From assembly GCA_021789225.1 (NCBI GenBank), contig JAJYJQ010000004.1:1-44160 (forward strand): 44,160 bases of DNA. The letters run 5' to 3'. This DNA comes from a bacterium (GTDB lineage Bacteria > Patescibacteriota > Minisyncoccia > Phycocordibacterales > Phycocordibacteraceae). The position numbers and the translations under genes are program-made. This document shows positions 1 to 8,011 of this stretch, in pieces. Position 1 is the first letter of the stretch, and every line of letters begins with the position of its first letter. The notes beneath the pieces are model-generated. The model was not told the origin of the DNA. It made no database searches and saw nothing but the letters and a program-made list of their open reading frames with translations.

Positions 1-351
1 GACTTGGCCGTCATGCGCGTGCGCTTCCGGCATCTGCGCACCCATCGGTATGAACAGGAAAAGCACGAGCCCCGACCAAAGCACGATCGAGATTGCAAGG
101 ATCCCCATACTCGTCGGCGAACTCCATGGATACGCATGATGCGCAACCAGCCACGCCACGAGCGGCGAAACGAGCAGAAAATCCGCCCACATCCCGCCGT
201 GCTGCATGAATGAGAAGCCACGCTCGACGCTATACACCCGCATCTGCGACTTCGTGAGAAATCCGTCAATCAAGGCGGCCGTGGCCTGCGCCCAGATAAG
301 GAGCCACCCGCCCGCCAACACGACCATGGAAACCGCTGTCCTTGGATTCAC
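1..351 (-). CDS. Membrane protein of unknown function, 3' end outside the window
   Basis: The reading frame is open from a GTG at 349-351 to the left edge of the window, giving 117 codons without a stop. The GTG is chosen because a strong Shine-Dalgarno sequence (AAGGAGGT) lies about six bases upstream; an in-frame ATG eight codons later has no such site. The protein shows about three hydrophobic stretches: residues 8-25, around 50-62 (after a FMQHGGMWADF segment) and 80-100. A histidine-rich HAHDG segment lies close to the window edge. I do not recognise the family. It has its own promoter at 421-448, immediately downstream of the glycosidase gene on the same strand. The start is well supported; the function is unknown. 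Confidence 0.6.
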   Translation of the reverse strand, partial: MNPRTAVSMVVLAGGWLLIWAQATAALIDGFLTKSQMRVYSVERGFSFMQHGGMWADFLLVSPLVAWLVAHHAYPWSSPTSMGILAISIVLWSGLVLFLFIPMGAQMPEAHAHDGQV

Positions 352-420
352 TCCGACACCTCCTTCTTCTCTATTTTTGTGAAAAGCCCTCGCGACCGAG
401 GGCGAACTATACCGCGTTCC

Positions 421-448
421 ATTATGCACTTTTCTTTTCAAAAGTCAA
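421..448 (-). promoter_or_regulatory. Sigma70-type promoter for the membrane protein gene at 1-351
   Basis: On the minus strand there is TTGACT, a 16-base spacer, then CATAAT, close to the -35/-10 consensus. The -35 box lies inside the T-rich tail of the terminator of the upstream glycosidase gene (441-468), so the end of one unit and the start of the next overlap. Confidence 0.65.
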
Positions 449-468
449 AGCGGCAGGGTGACTGCCGC
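441..468 (-). terminator. Rho-independent terminator of the GH1 gene
   Basis: A six-base GCGGCA/TGCCGC stem with a seven-base loop (450-468) is followed on the minus strand by TTTGACTTTT. It lies about 25 bases after the stop of the glycosidase gene. Confidence 0.6.
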
Positions 469-492
469 TTTTTGTGATGGTTGGGCCAGATG

Positions 493-1863
493 TTACTTCT
501 CGCTGGCCATTTTGAATTGTCGGAGCGCCCGCCGGTTTGCGTCGTCCAGAAGCTTGTCCCCCTCCGGCGAGGGATGCAGCATCGCTTGCGCTACTGCATG
601 GAAGGCGCTTTCGCTCCGTATCGACATCGGGTTATACTCACCTGCTCCCAATGGTTGCGTGAGCTCGGCCTCGGCGCGCAATCCGAAGTGCTCCTGCATC
701 CCACGATTCCATTCGAAATTGTGCGCAAGCGTCCAGAGGAGGACTCCCTCTACCGGCACGCCCTCTCTACTCGCCACATCAATATGTCTCATGGTTTCCA
801 GTATCCACCACGGGCGTCGCAGATCCCGCTCATCAGAGAAACCAAATTCGGTAACCCAAAGCGGCTTGCCCGGATAACGCTGGTGCATGCGCTCGAGCGT
901 CTTGCGGATGCCTTCGGGATACACGTCTCCCCAGTCGAGATATCTACCGTACGTATCCGGGCGTTTGCCGCGCCACAGATCATCCATCCAGCAGTAGTAC
1001 TGCAGCCCGACGAAGTCGGTGTGCGTTCCGTCGCGTTCGAATTTGTCCGCGACAAAATGCTCGATGCCTCGGAAAAACGAGCTCCCGAACCCTTGGTGAT
1101 ACTGCCAGTTGTGGCCGATGCCGACGTGCACACTCCACCCTTTACGGTACGCCATTCCTTTCAGTAGCTCGTACGCAATGTCGTGCGCCGCGACAAGCTT
1201 TTGCAAAACGATCAATGCAATGTCGACCCTCCCTTTCCGATGCGGCGGGAAGATGCCTATGACATTGCCGTGTCCGATGACTGCCATCGGCTCGTTGATG
1301 GTCATAAAGTGGCGCACAAGCCCGTTGGCGATCAGCCGGTCCTGCTCCTTCGCGTCGAGCTGCATGTCTTGCAGCACCGCACGAACCTTGTCGTCGTCCG
1401 CAAGAAATCGCGTGACGTTGTCGACAAGGAAATGGAAGTAACCCCTCGCGCCTCTAAGCTCCCATGCATTCTGCACGATCTCGCCATTCTTGCCGCTGAT
1501 ACCTGTGCTGTCGAACGGCATGGTGTAATGATTGAGCGTCAGAAACGGCTCGATGCCGTGCAGACGCAGTAAGGCCATCTGCTGCACGTACCGTTTCATC
1601 ACGCATTCATCGAACGTGCCTGGTCGCAGCACAAGATCAGGCTCCAGCGAGAACCGGAACATGTTCACGCCAAGCCTTTCCAGGAAAGCTACATAATCCG
1701 GAAAATGTTTCGACAATTGCGGCAAGGTTTCCTTCGCGAGCCTCCGTCTGGACACCCAATAGTTCCAGTCAGACGCGAGCTTGAAAGAACCCTTTTCATC
1801 TCTTGGCAGCGGATCCGATTGGAATGTTGACGTCCCTACTCCGACATACTGTATGCGTTTCAT
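493..1863 (-). CDS. Glycoside hydrolase family 1 protein (beta-glucosidase/beta-mannosidase type)
   Basis: A 456-residue protein of usual GH1 length. GH1 enzymes are retaining (beta/alpha)8-barrel glycosidases. The acid/base glutamate sits in TINEP (Glu191) and the nucleophile in WVTEFG (Glu339). Family landmarks NMFRFSLEP near 68-75 and W-L-HNFEW near 378-385 are also present, so both catalytic residues are in place. No signal peptide is visible, so it probably acts in the cytoplasm on imported oligosaccharides. The ATG at 1863 has AAGGAG seven bases upstream. The gene stands alone with its own terminator. Substrate specificity cannot be read from the sequence. Given the GH130 genes at 12-15 kb, a beta-mannoside substrate is possible but not shown. 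Confidence 0.85.
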   Translation of the reverse strand: MKRIQYVGVGTSTFQSDPLPRDEKGSFKLASDWNYWVSRRRLAKETLPQLSKHFPDYVAFLERLGVNMFRFSLEPDLVLRPGTFDECVMKRYVQQMALLRLHGIEPFLTLNHYTMPFDSTGISGKNGEIVQNAWELRGARGYFHFLVDNVTRFLADDDKVRAVLQDMQLDAKEQDRLIANGLVRHFMTINEPMAVIGHGNVIGIFPPHRKGRVDIALIVLQKLVAAHDIAYELLKGMAYRKGWSVHVGIGHNWQYHQGFGSSFFRGIEHFVADKFERDGTHTDFVGLQYYCWMDDLWRGKRPDTYGRYLDWGDVYPEGIRKTLERMHQRYPGKPLWVTEFGFSDERDLRRPWWILETMRHIDVASREGVPVEGVLLWTLAHNFEWNRGMQEHFGLRAEAELTQPLGAGEYNPMSIRSESAFHAVAQAMLHPSPEGDKLLDDANRRALRQFKMASEK

Positions 1864-2028
1864 CGGCGAACTCCTTTTTGAAGGTGCAATTCATAAGTCG
1901 CACTGGTTGCAGCCCTGGTTCAGTCCGGTGAGACAGTACCATTTCTGGGGTGAGATATCGAGGAAGTGCCCTGCGTGAGCAAGGCTACGCGAAACCGTGT
2001 ACTAAGGTGTTAGACACATCAGTACAAA

Positions 2029-2052
2029 GACCTCGGTATCTCTACCGAGGTC
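2029..2052. terminator. Perfect 10-bp stem-loop, probable terminator
   Basis: A perfect ten-base stem closes a TCTC loop (2039-2042). It lies between two minus-strand genes and could end transcription of the gene at 2249-2653; the foldback element at 2074-2235 lies between that gene and the hairpin. The T-tracts are weak on both sides. The rest of 1864-2073, apart from the GH1 leader, shows no gene that I can support. Confidence 0.45.
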
Positions 2053-2073
2053 AGTTACTTTAAAATTCTCTTA

Positions 2074-2235
2074 GAGCCCGTTAAAAAACCCACCCTGCCT
2101 GCACCGCCGATTTTCGGGCTGCGGCGCACTCGTTTCGTCCTCTATGTGCCACAAGCACATATCGGACTCCAACTCGACGCCTCGCCTCGAAAATCGGCGG
2201 CTCGGCTGGGGTACCGCGGGTTGTTTAACGGGCTC
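2074..2235. repeat. Foldback element, hairpin family A copy 1 (MITE-like)
   Basis: The whole 162-bp segment folds on itself. Outer arms begin GAGCCCGTTAAA at both ends in inverted orientation. A second stem is CCGCCGATTTTCG. A mismatched middle follows, then an apical TATGTGC/GCACATA stem with a five-base loop. TTA flanks both ends directly (2071-2073 and 2236-2238), as expected for a 3-bp target duplication made by IS5-type transposases. It starts 14 bases after the stop of the gene at 2249-2653. The inner part resembles the elements at 18596-18698 and 27609-27707: a GGCTGCG segment on one side and an ACTCG...CTCGAAA segment on the other. Confidence 0.7.
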
Positions 2236-2248
2236 TTAGATAGAGCCG

Positions 2249-2653
2249 CTAGGCGGCCTGTTGCCGATAGTGCTCCCGAAGGATATTTGCTTCCTTGATC
2301 TCCATCGACACGAGGCCTTTGACAAAGAAGCCAATACCCATGTCCCAGTATGCTCTGGAGAGCGGAGCGATCCACGTAAGGATGAACTCCGATTTCTGGT
2401 GATGCTGAATCAACCGCTCGAGGGCAGGCATGGCCCGACTGGACTCACCGCTCTCAATCGACGATTTGATTTCGCCCCACCAAAAAATCTTCGGCCTCAG
2501 CTGAGCAAGCCTCAATGAGGCCCACGTTTTCCTGAAACCAAAACCTCTTTGCTGCATCTCCTCATACTTGCTCGCTTTGTTCACGAGCTCTTGGAGCATA
2601 TACCCCACGCTCCAAAGAACATGCTGCCGGATCTTTTCGATATCTTCGGCCAT
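2249..2653 (-). CDS. Small protein of unknown function
   Basis: A 134-residue protein starting at an ATG with GGAGG five bases upstream. It looks mostly helical and soluble. An N-terminal segment with VLWSVGYMLQELVNKASKYEE is followed by a basic, tryptophan-containing middle (RKTWASLRLAQ, KIFWWGEIKSS) and a hydrophobic WIAPLSRAYWDMGIGFFVKGL segment near 93-113 that could be amphipathic or membrane-associated. I do not recognise the family. It stands alone. A foldback element lies 14 bases after its stop and a 17-base inverted repeat lies in its probable 5' leader. It belongs to the Shine-Dalgarno-led group in this window, which is mostly unknown accessory proteins. Confidence 0.6.
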   Translation of the reverse strand: MAEDIEKIRQHVLWSVGYMLQELVNKASKYEEMQQRGFGFRKTWASLRLAQLRPKIFWWGEIKSSIESGESSRAMPALERLIQHHQKSEFILTWIAPLSRAYWDMGIGFFVKGLVSMEIKEANILREHYRQQAA

Positions 2654-2701
2654 ATTTCCCTCCGTTTTGGTTTTGAAGCAACGTGATTACTGGGCCACCC
2701 G

Positions 2702-2753
2702 GTTCGCCACAACAGAAAATGGCCGATGTGAGCCGCTTTCTGCTGTGGCGAAC
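2702..2753. repeat. 17-bp inverted repeat in the divergent intergenic region
   Basis: Arms 2702-2718 and 2737-2753 pair over 17 bases with one mismatch around an 18-base centre. The site lies between the divergent genes at 2653 and 2861. It could be a leader hairpin of the minus-strand gene or an operator; nothing in the sequence separates these. Confidence 0.5.
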
Positions 2754-2844
2754 ACCCTTCTCAAGGTGCTGTATTCTGGCTTAAAGCGTCTCAGATATTT
2801 GCCAAATTGTCAAGAGGAAGACGCGGAGCGGGTTTCGCGCGTGT

Positions 2845-2850
2845 TATCAT
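2845..2850 (+). promoter_or_regulatory. -10 box TATCAT placed for a near-leaderless transcript
   Basis: TATCAT ends ten bases before the ATG at 2861 and no Shine-Dalgarno sequence is present. Transcription would start within a few bases of the start codon. The same arrangement recurs at many other genes in this window. Confidence 0.55.
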
Positions 2851-2860
2851 CACAGCAACC

Positions 2861-5245
2861 ATGGAAAACACCGACGCCGTCTTGCAGCCGCTCTCGTTTG
2901 CGCAGCAGCTCGCGACCTACCGACGCATGGCGCTTGAAATCACCTACCTTATCGCGCGCAACGTCTTCATTCTCGTCAACATCATCATCTTCTCGGTCGT
3001 CGGCTTGCTCATCTATTTCGGCGACATGCGCGAGGGTCTCTCGCTCGCCGTGATCATCTCCATCAACATGGTGCTCGGCATCATCCAAGATGTGAACGCG
3101 TGGATCGTGCTCGAGCGCTTGCAAGTCCTCACCGCCATGCGCGTCACGCGCGTGCGCGCCGACGGCACGCGCGAAATCGTCTCACCGGAGGCGCTCGCCA
3201 AAGGCGACCGCATCGCACTCTCGCTCGGCGATACGGTGCCCTGCGACAGCACGCTCGCGGAGTCGCGCATGCTCGAGGTGAGCGAGTCAGTCATCACCGG
3301 CGAGTCTGCGTCCTTCCCCCGTGCGGTCGGCGAGCCGCTCCTGGCTGGCAGCGTCATCACGGCCGGCCACGGCATCGCCACCGCAGACACCACCTTCCGC
3401 GAAAGCCGCATCGCCAAGATGACCGCGCGCATCAAGCGCTACACCGTGAACGAAAGCCCTATCCAGCGCACGATCACCACCGTCGTCACCTACACGGGCT
3501 ATCTGCTCATCGCCGCCATCCTTTTCATCATCGCGCATGGTTCGCTCACGGGCGCACCGTGGGTGGACACGGTCAAGACCATCGGCGCGCTCTCGGCGGT
3601 GCTCGTGCCACAAGGGCTCGTGGTGGCAGCGACGCTCCTTTTCGCGTTCGGCGGCATCCACTTCTACCGCCGCCACGTGCTCCTGCGCGAAGCTAATGCC
3701 ACTGAAAAGCTCGCGCGCATCAAAAACCTCTGCGTGGACAAGACCGGCACGCTCACCGAAAACGCACTCACGGTCGAGACACTCATCGTGCCGGAAGGGG
3801 TAGAGCGCGCGCATGCCGAAACTCTCACTCGAGCCTACGTCGCCTCAAGCGATACCTCGGAACTCATGCGCTCCCTCGACGCATTCCTCGGCAAGAACGC
3901 AAACGAGCTTGAGATTCTCGGGGAGCTCCCCTTCTCGTCTTGGCGCCAGTATGGGGGCGCGCTGCTAGGCGACGCTGGTGCACCGGTCGCCGTGCTCGCC
4001 GGCACGCCCGAGGTCTTTACGCCGCACATGAGCGAGATACATCGCGCGTGGCTCATGGAAATCATCACGAAAGAAGCCGGTGCAGGCAAGAGGGTCTTCT
4101 GCCTCGTGCGCGACGAAGCTGCGAGTGCACTGCCGCAGACGCTTGAGGACACCGATGCGCGCCTTACGCCGCTCGCGGTCTTCGTGCTCACCAACCAGCT
4201 GCGAGAAGGCACGCGCGCGACTATCGATTTCTTCCAGGAGCGCGGGGTGCGTATCCGTGTGCTCTCGGGCGACAACACCGAAACCATCCAGGCCGTCACG
4301 CGCGCAGCGGGGATCAACCAACCGGACAAACTCATCACCGGCGCAGAAATGAGCGGCTGGACCCAAGCCGACTATGACGAACGCGCGAAAGACTACACCA
4401 TCTTCGCGCGTATCGTGCCCGAGCAGAAGGAGCACATCATCGACGCCCTAAAGAAAGACGGCTTCACCGCGATGGTCGGCGATGGCGCCAATGACGCGCT
4501 CGCCATCAAGAAAGCCGACGTGGGCGTGGCGATGTTCGATGGCACGCCGGCCACTCGGCAGATCGCCGCGGTCGTCCTCATGAGGAATAGCTTCGCCGAG
4601 CTCCCCGACGGCGTGCGTCTCGCCGACAGTATCATCGAAAATCTCTACCTCTTCGGCGCCGTGTTCATGAACCAGACCGCACTCGGCTTCTTCCTTTACG
4701 TCTTCCTCACTGCGCTCGCTCACCCCTTCCCCTTCTCGCCGCTCAATATCGCCTTCACCAGCTACTTCGCGATCGGCATCCCCAACATGCTCATCGGGTA
4801 CTGGGCGATACGTCCGGCAGGTGAGGTCGGCAAGGCAGGGGCGGAGTCTTTCGTGCGCAAAGTGTTCCCGTATGCGCTCACCTCGGGCGCTGTGGCGGCA
4901 CTGTTCCTCACCGGCATCTTGCTCATACCGACGAACGCTCTGGGTGCCGCGTCCGCAGCGACGCTCAGTGTGCTCGCGTTCGCGGTCTTGGGGTACCTGT
5001 TCTTCGTGATGGCGCCGCTGGCCTACAGCACGGCAAAGCGCCCGACGCGCGGCTGGGAGCTCCTAGGCGTGGGCGTCGGCGAGGTGGCGCTCGCTGCAGT
5101 CGTGCTCGCCATTCCATTCGCACGCACATTCTTTGACCTCACCCTCGTACCGCTCTACACCGTTATCTGGCTCGTGCCGGTCTTCTTCGGCTATGCCCTT
5201 ATCCAATATCTGCTCGCGCGTGGCTTCGCGCGCTATACGCGCTAA
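2861..5245 (+). CDS. P-type cation-transporting ATPase (CtpE/P2-like)
   Basis: A 794-residue integral membrane pump. The start at 2861 is preferred over an in-frame ATG at 2807 because a -10 box lies just upstream of 2861. Visible P-type features in order: paired N-terminal membrane helices (residues about 25-70), the actuator loop with TGES (146-149), helices 3-4 with VLVPQGL, the phosphorylation motif DKTGTLT (Asp293), a nucleotide domain with no heavy-metal HP motif, the hinge motif GDGANDA, and a C-terminal bundle of about six helices. There is no metal-binding N-terminal domain and no CPC. The VPQGL helix and short nucleotide domain resemble CtpE-type calcium pumps, but the ion cannot be assigned. 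The glycosyltransferase gene follows after 11 bases. Confidence 0.88.
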   Translation: MENTDAVLQPLSFAQQLATYRRMALEITYLIARNVFILVNIIIFSVVGLLIYFGDMREGLSLAVIISINMVLGIIQDVNAWIVLERLQVLTAMRVTRVRADGTREIVSPEALAKGDRIALSLGDTVPCDSTLAESRMLEVSESVITGESASFPRAVGEPLLAGSVITAGHGIATADTTFRESRIAKMTARIKRYTVNESPIQRTITTVVTYTGYLLIAAILFIIAHGSLTGAPWVDTVKTIGALSAVLVPQGLVVAATLLFAFGGIHFYRRHVLLREANATEKLARIKNLCVDKTGTLTENALTVETLIVPEGVERAHAETLTRAYVASSDTSELMRSLDAFLGKNANELEILGELPFSSWRQYGGALLGDAGAPVAVLAGTPEVFTPHMSEIHRAWLMEIITKEAGAGKRVFCLVRDEAASALPQTLEDTDARLTPLAVFVLTNQLREGTRATIDFFQERGVRIRVLSGDNTETIQAVTRAAGINQPDKLITGAEMSGWTQADYDERAKDYTIFARIVPEQKEHIIDALKKDGFTAMVGDGANDALAIKKADVGVAMFDGTPATRQIAAVVLMRNSFAELPDGVRLADSIIENLYLFGAVFMNQTALGFFLYVFLTALAHPFPFSPLNIAFTSYFAIGIPNMLIGYWAIRPAGEVGKAGAESFVRKVFPYALTSGAVAALFLTGILLIPTNALGAASAATLSVLAFAVLGYLFFVMAPLAYSTAKRPTRGWELLGVGVGEVALAAVVLAIPFARTFFDLTLVPLYTVIWLVPVFFGYALIQYLLARGFARYTR

Positions 5246-5256
5246 TATAGCCGCAT

Positions 5257-5982
5257 ATGAAACTTTCCCTCATCATCCCGACCCTCAACGAAGAGAAATA
5301 CATCGAGCGCACGCTCAAAAACCTCAAACAGATTCACTCCGTCGAGCATGAGATCATCGTTGCAGACACCAACAGCAAGGACCGCACGCGCGAAATTGCC
5401 GAGCGGTATGCCGATACGGTGGTGGTATACGACGGCGCAAAGAAACCAAACGCCTCCATCATCCGCAATCTCGGGGCGAGCGTTGCAAAGGGCGACGTGT
5501 TCCTCTTTCAGGACGCCGATGTACTCCTGACGAACCCAGATCACTTCGTCGCACACGTGTGCGAAGTGCTCGATCAAAATCCGAAGCTCGTCGGCCTCAC
5601 CGCCGCAACGCGTGTAGAGCCCGAGCTTGAGACCCGCGCCGACCGCGTGATGTATTGGATCGTCAACACGACGTTCATTTTTCTGAACAATATCTTCCAT
5701 GTGGGTGGCGGCTCCGGCGAATGCATCGTCGCGCGCCGTGAAGCTTTTGAAAAAATCGGTGGCTTCGATGAAGCGCTCCCCATCGCCGAAGACAACGACC
5801 TCTTCCAGAAGCTCGCACGTATCGGGCGCACCCGCATCCTCATGGAGCTCCTCACCCTTCAGCCGGGCCGGCGCCCACACGCCGTGGGCTGGCCGCGCCT
5901 TCTTTGGCAGTGGCAGGTCAACTGGTTTTCTATGACCTTCCGCCACAAATCCGTCGGTAGCACCTGGGAAGAGGTGCGCTAG
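5257..5982 (+). CDS. Family 2 glycosyltransferase
   Basis: A 241-residue GT-A fold enzyme, a minimal GT2 without membrane helices. Visible motifs: N-terminal SLIIPTLNEE nucleotide-sugar strand, EIIVADTNSKDRT, the metal-binding FQDAD near residues 87-91, and AEDNDLFQKL near 180-190 with the catalytic-base region. It would transfer a sugar from a nucleotide donor to an acceptor at the membrane, for example in lipid or surface glycan synthesis. A TATAGC box lies five bases before the ATG and there is no Shine-Dalgarno sequence. The gene converges with the DedA-like gene, leaving two bases between the stops. Donor and acceptor are unknown. Confidence 0.88.
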   Translation: MKLSLIIPTLNEEKYIERTLKNLKQIHSVEHEIIVADTNSKDRTREIAERYADTVVVYDGAKKPNASIIRNLGASVAKGDVFLFQDADVLLTNPDHFVAHVCEVLDQNPKLVGLTAATRVEPELETRADRVMYWIVNTTFIFLNNIFHVGGGSGECIVARREAFEKIGGFDEALPIAEDNDLFQKLARIGRTRILMELLTLQPGRRPHAVGWPRLLWQWQVNWFSMTFRHKSVGSTWEEVR

Positions 5983-5984
5983 GA

Positions 5985-6590
5985 TCACTTCTTGCGTGCT
6001 TCTTTCTGCTCGCGCGAAAAGCCGAGACGTCGTTTCGCTCGCGCGCTAAAGCTGTACACGATAGCGAAGAGGATGACGATGGCCGCGAGCGTCTGCACGC
6101 CTATGAGCGACCTCGAGATGAGGGTGAACGCACTACTGAAATAGTAACCAAGCGTGATGAAAAGCGCGTACTGAAGAAGCGTAATGAGGAGCGCACACGG
6201 AAAATAGCGCCTCGGAGGCAGATTCACGAACCCGGCCGAGACGAGCATCGGCGGTGCGAACCCGTACGCGAGCTTGCTCACCGTCATCGTCGCGAGCGTG
6301 TGGTCGAACCAGAGCCGCCGGAGCCGCTCTATCGAATCCGCTGCCCCGTCATGTTCGGCGAGCATGCGTTTGACGAAGGCGAGATTTTTGCCATAGCGCC
6401 CCAGACCATACAGGATCGCGTCCGGAAAGATATCGCTCGCTACATATAAAAGGTATGCCGGGACCGCCTGGAGGAAACCGGAGGCGACGAGCGTCCCCAC
6501 GATAAAAGATGAAATCGGCCCCTCGATAAACCCGATCGGCACGAGAATCGCATAGCGATACGTGAGCATGAGGCCGGTCACGTGGTCCAT
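5985..6590 (-). CDS. DedA/VTT-domain membrane protein
   Basis: A 201-residue polytopic membrane protein. The order of features fits the DedA (VTT, SNARE-associated) family: an N-terminal re-entrant segment with GFIEGPISSFIVG, a middle segment with YGLGRYGK, the region around TMTVSKLAYGFAPPMLVSAGF, then two C-terminal helices and a basic tail. DedA proteins act in membrane homeostasis, some as phospholipid flippases. No Shine-Dalgarno sequence is seen. The gene lies tail to tail with the glycosyltransferase. Assignment rests on pattern and length and the exact substrate is unknown. Confidence 0.7.
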   Translation of the reverse strand: MDHVTGLMLTYRYAILVPIGFIEGPISSFIVGTLVASGFLQAVPAYLLYVASDIFPDAILYGLGRYGKNLAFVKRMLAEHDGAADSIERLRRLWFDHTLATMTVSKLAYGFAPPMLVSAGFVNLPPRRYFPCALLITLLQYALFITLGYYFSSAFTLISRSLIGVQTLAAIVILFAIVYSFSARAKRRLGFSREQKEARKK

Positions 6591-6725
6591 AGCTTCACGC
6601 TATCCTCCCGTGCGCATGTTTCTCATGAATACGCTTGCACATCACGCGCGGTATGGCACCATGCCTCTAGGCCTGAACCTTACGGATGAAACACTAAAGC
6701 GGCTGCAAGCCAGAAGGAGGGAAAG

Positions 6726-7310
6726 ATGCTGACACAAAGAGAGTTATGGTTGCAGGGTCTGCCCGAATCGACATCAGCAGCAGGAATCGGGGCGCTCAGA
6801 AGCAAGCACCCATGGATTAGCCGCTACGTGCCTGACACGCGGCCGATACTGTGGGCGTTTGAAGAGCGGGCGACTCCCGCCCTGCTCGACTACCGCTCCC
6901 GCGGGACCGGCGCAGATGCTCACCGGGGATTCGGCGAGACGATGTGGCTCGTCAACAAACACGGCAAGCTGGTGATCTTCGACGAGGAGGAGCGCATTCA
7001 GAAACCTCAGGAGGAATACCCGCGCCGGTTCCTCTGGTTTTTCCTGGTGTTCAGGATGCTTGTTCTCGGAACACGGAAGATTCGCGGCATCGTACAAACG
7101 GGAGAATACGTCGAGGCCGTCGTGCGCCGACTCGGCACGAAAGCGGATAGTGTCCGGTACGCGCTCTCGTACGACCCCGCCACCAAGGCAGCCATCGTGT
7201 ACACGGTGCCGAAACGCGTGTTGCGACAATGGCTCAAAGAGGAAACCTCGCGTACAGAGGACACTTTCCTTTCGCATCTCGCCGAGCAGAGGATCTTGGA
7301 AATCGACTGA
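6726..7310 (+). CDS. Unknown protein, paralogue of 9250-9714
   Basis: A 194-residue protein with AGGAGGG four bases before the ATG. The C-terminal 90 residues match the protein at 9250-9714. Shared positions include a GIV-x-x-G segment, KAD-x-(V/I)RY-x-L, a D-x-x-T-x-A segment, VY-x-VPK and LR-x-WL-x-E. Near the N-terminus both carry PW(I/L)-x-x-Y-(V/L)-P. The middle (residues about 95-125) has a hydrophobic RRFLWFFLVFRMLVLGTRKI segment that may sit at a membrane and is missing from the paralogue. I know no family for it. With its paralogue it flanks the three-gene export operon on the other strand. A clear terminator follows. Confidence 0.7.
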   Translation: MLTQRELWLQGLPESTSAAGIGALRSKHPWISRYVPDTRPILWAFEERATPALLDYRSRGTGADAHRGFGETMWLVNKHGKLVIFDEEERIQKPQEEYPRRFLWFFLVFRMLVLGTRKIRGIVQTGEYVEAVVRRLGTKADSVRYALSYDPATKAAIVYTVPKRVLRQWLKEETSRTEDTFLSHLAEQRILEID

Positions 7311-7326
7311 AGCCGATCGCCCCCGA

Positions 7327-7352
7327 AAGGCCCGCCTCCTGGCGGGCCTTTT
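7327..7352 (+). terminator. Rho-independent terminator of the gene at 6726-7310
   Basis: A perfect ten-base AAGGCCCGCC stem with a TCCT loop is followed by TT, 16 bases after the stop codon. Confidence 0.75.
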
Positions 7353-7411
7353 CATGCCCAACACTTCATCATCGCAATCTCGGCGCGAAAGCGACAAAAG
7401 ACGCGCGAGGA

Positions 7412-7446
7412 AACAAAAAGGCTCGTAACATTGCTGCTACGAGCCT
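7412..7446 (-). terminator. Rho-independent terminator of the three-gene export operon
   Basis: On the minus strand a nine-base AGGCTCGTA/TACGAGCCT stem with a ten-base loop is followed by TTTTTGTTT. It lies 25 bases after the stop of the lipoprotein gene. Confidence 0.8.
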
Positions 7447-7471
7447 CTGATAACAGCGGGTACGGCGCGGA

Positions 7472-8008
7472 CTACTGTCCTTGTACTCGCCTGTCGTCCC
7501 TTGACTGAACACTGATCACCATCGGCTTGGTGGTAAGGTCAAACGGTTTGTCGGAATAGAGATATTGGCCGCTCCACTGGACATACCGTCCATCGGGCGT
7601 GAAGCAGTAGATGTACTCGTCCGACTTGCCGTAGGTGCCGTCTTCGCTGGCTGCGTCCACAACGAACTCGTTGCTGTATTGTCCTTCCATAATTTCCTGG
7701 CCGCGCGTCAGCCGCTTGTTGCTGCTCGTGCATTTGCCGTCAACCGTAAGATATTGGACCGGTTGTCCCATATCATTCAGGAAGACGACATACCCGATGA
7801 TTCCTGGTTTACCGAACAGATGTCGGCGTTTTGCGATGTTATTGATTTCGTACGAGTTTGTCACGGCCCGTTCCGCTTCTGCTGCCGCTTTCTCGCGCAT
7901 CTTGGCAAGTGCGTCAGATGGCTTTGCCGGGGGCGGCGAGTTTTCGCAAGCCGCCAAACCGAGAGCACATACCGCCAGGATACTCAACACGATCCATGCC
8001 TTCTTCAT
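7472..8008 (-). CDS. Putative lipoprotein, paralogue of 8012-8536
   Basis: A 178-residue exported protein. It has a lysine-rich start, a hydrophobic core and a lipobox LGLAAC with Cys21, so it should be lipid-anchored outside the membrane. A coiled, alanine- and glutamate-rich stretch (about 33-50) leads into a domain shared with the neighbouring gene: FGKPG(I/V)I, YLTVDGKCTSS, a DGT-x-G segment, YCFT-x-DGRY-x-QWSG and SDKP-x-(D/E)LTTKP. Two conserved cysteines (in GKC and YCF) may form a disulfide. The start lies three bases after the upstream stop. The family is unknown to me. It is the last gene of the operon 9030 to 7472. Confidence 0.7.
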   Translation of the reverse strand: MKKAWIVLSILAVCALGLAACENSPPPAKPSDALAKMREKAAAEAERAVTNSYEINNIAKRRHLFGKPGIIGYVVFLNDMGQPVQYLTVDGKCTSSNKRLTRGQEIMEGQYSNEFVVDAASEDGTYGKSDEYIYCFTPDGRYVQWSGQYLYSDKPFDLTTKPMVISVQSRDDRRVQGQ

Positions 8009-8011
8009 TTT

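Noticed and set aside
4-213. 69-codon plus-strand frame at the left edge
   Set aside because: It lies opposite the membrane protein gene that has a strong ribosome site and promoter, and its product is a low-complexity basic sequence.
1880-1990. Minus-strand open stretch ending in a cysteine-rich WYCLTGLNQGCNQC segment
   Set aside because: Only about 38 codons, no start codon, no ribosome site, and it overlaps the leader of the GH1 gene; chance cannot be excluded.
2074-2235. Integron attC site
   Set aside because: Foldback shape and GTT/AAC ends suggested it, but attC has AAC...GTT order at its core sites and here the order is GTT...AAC; no integrase is present.
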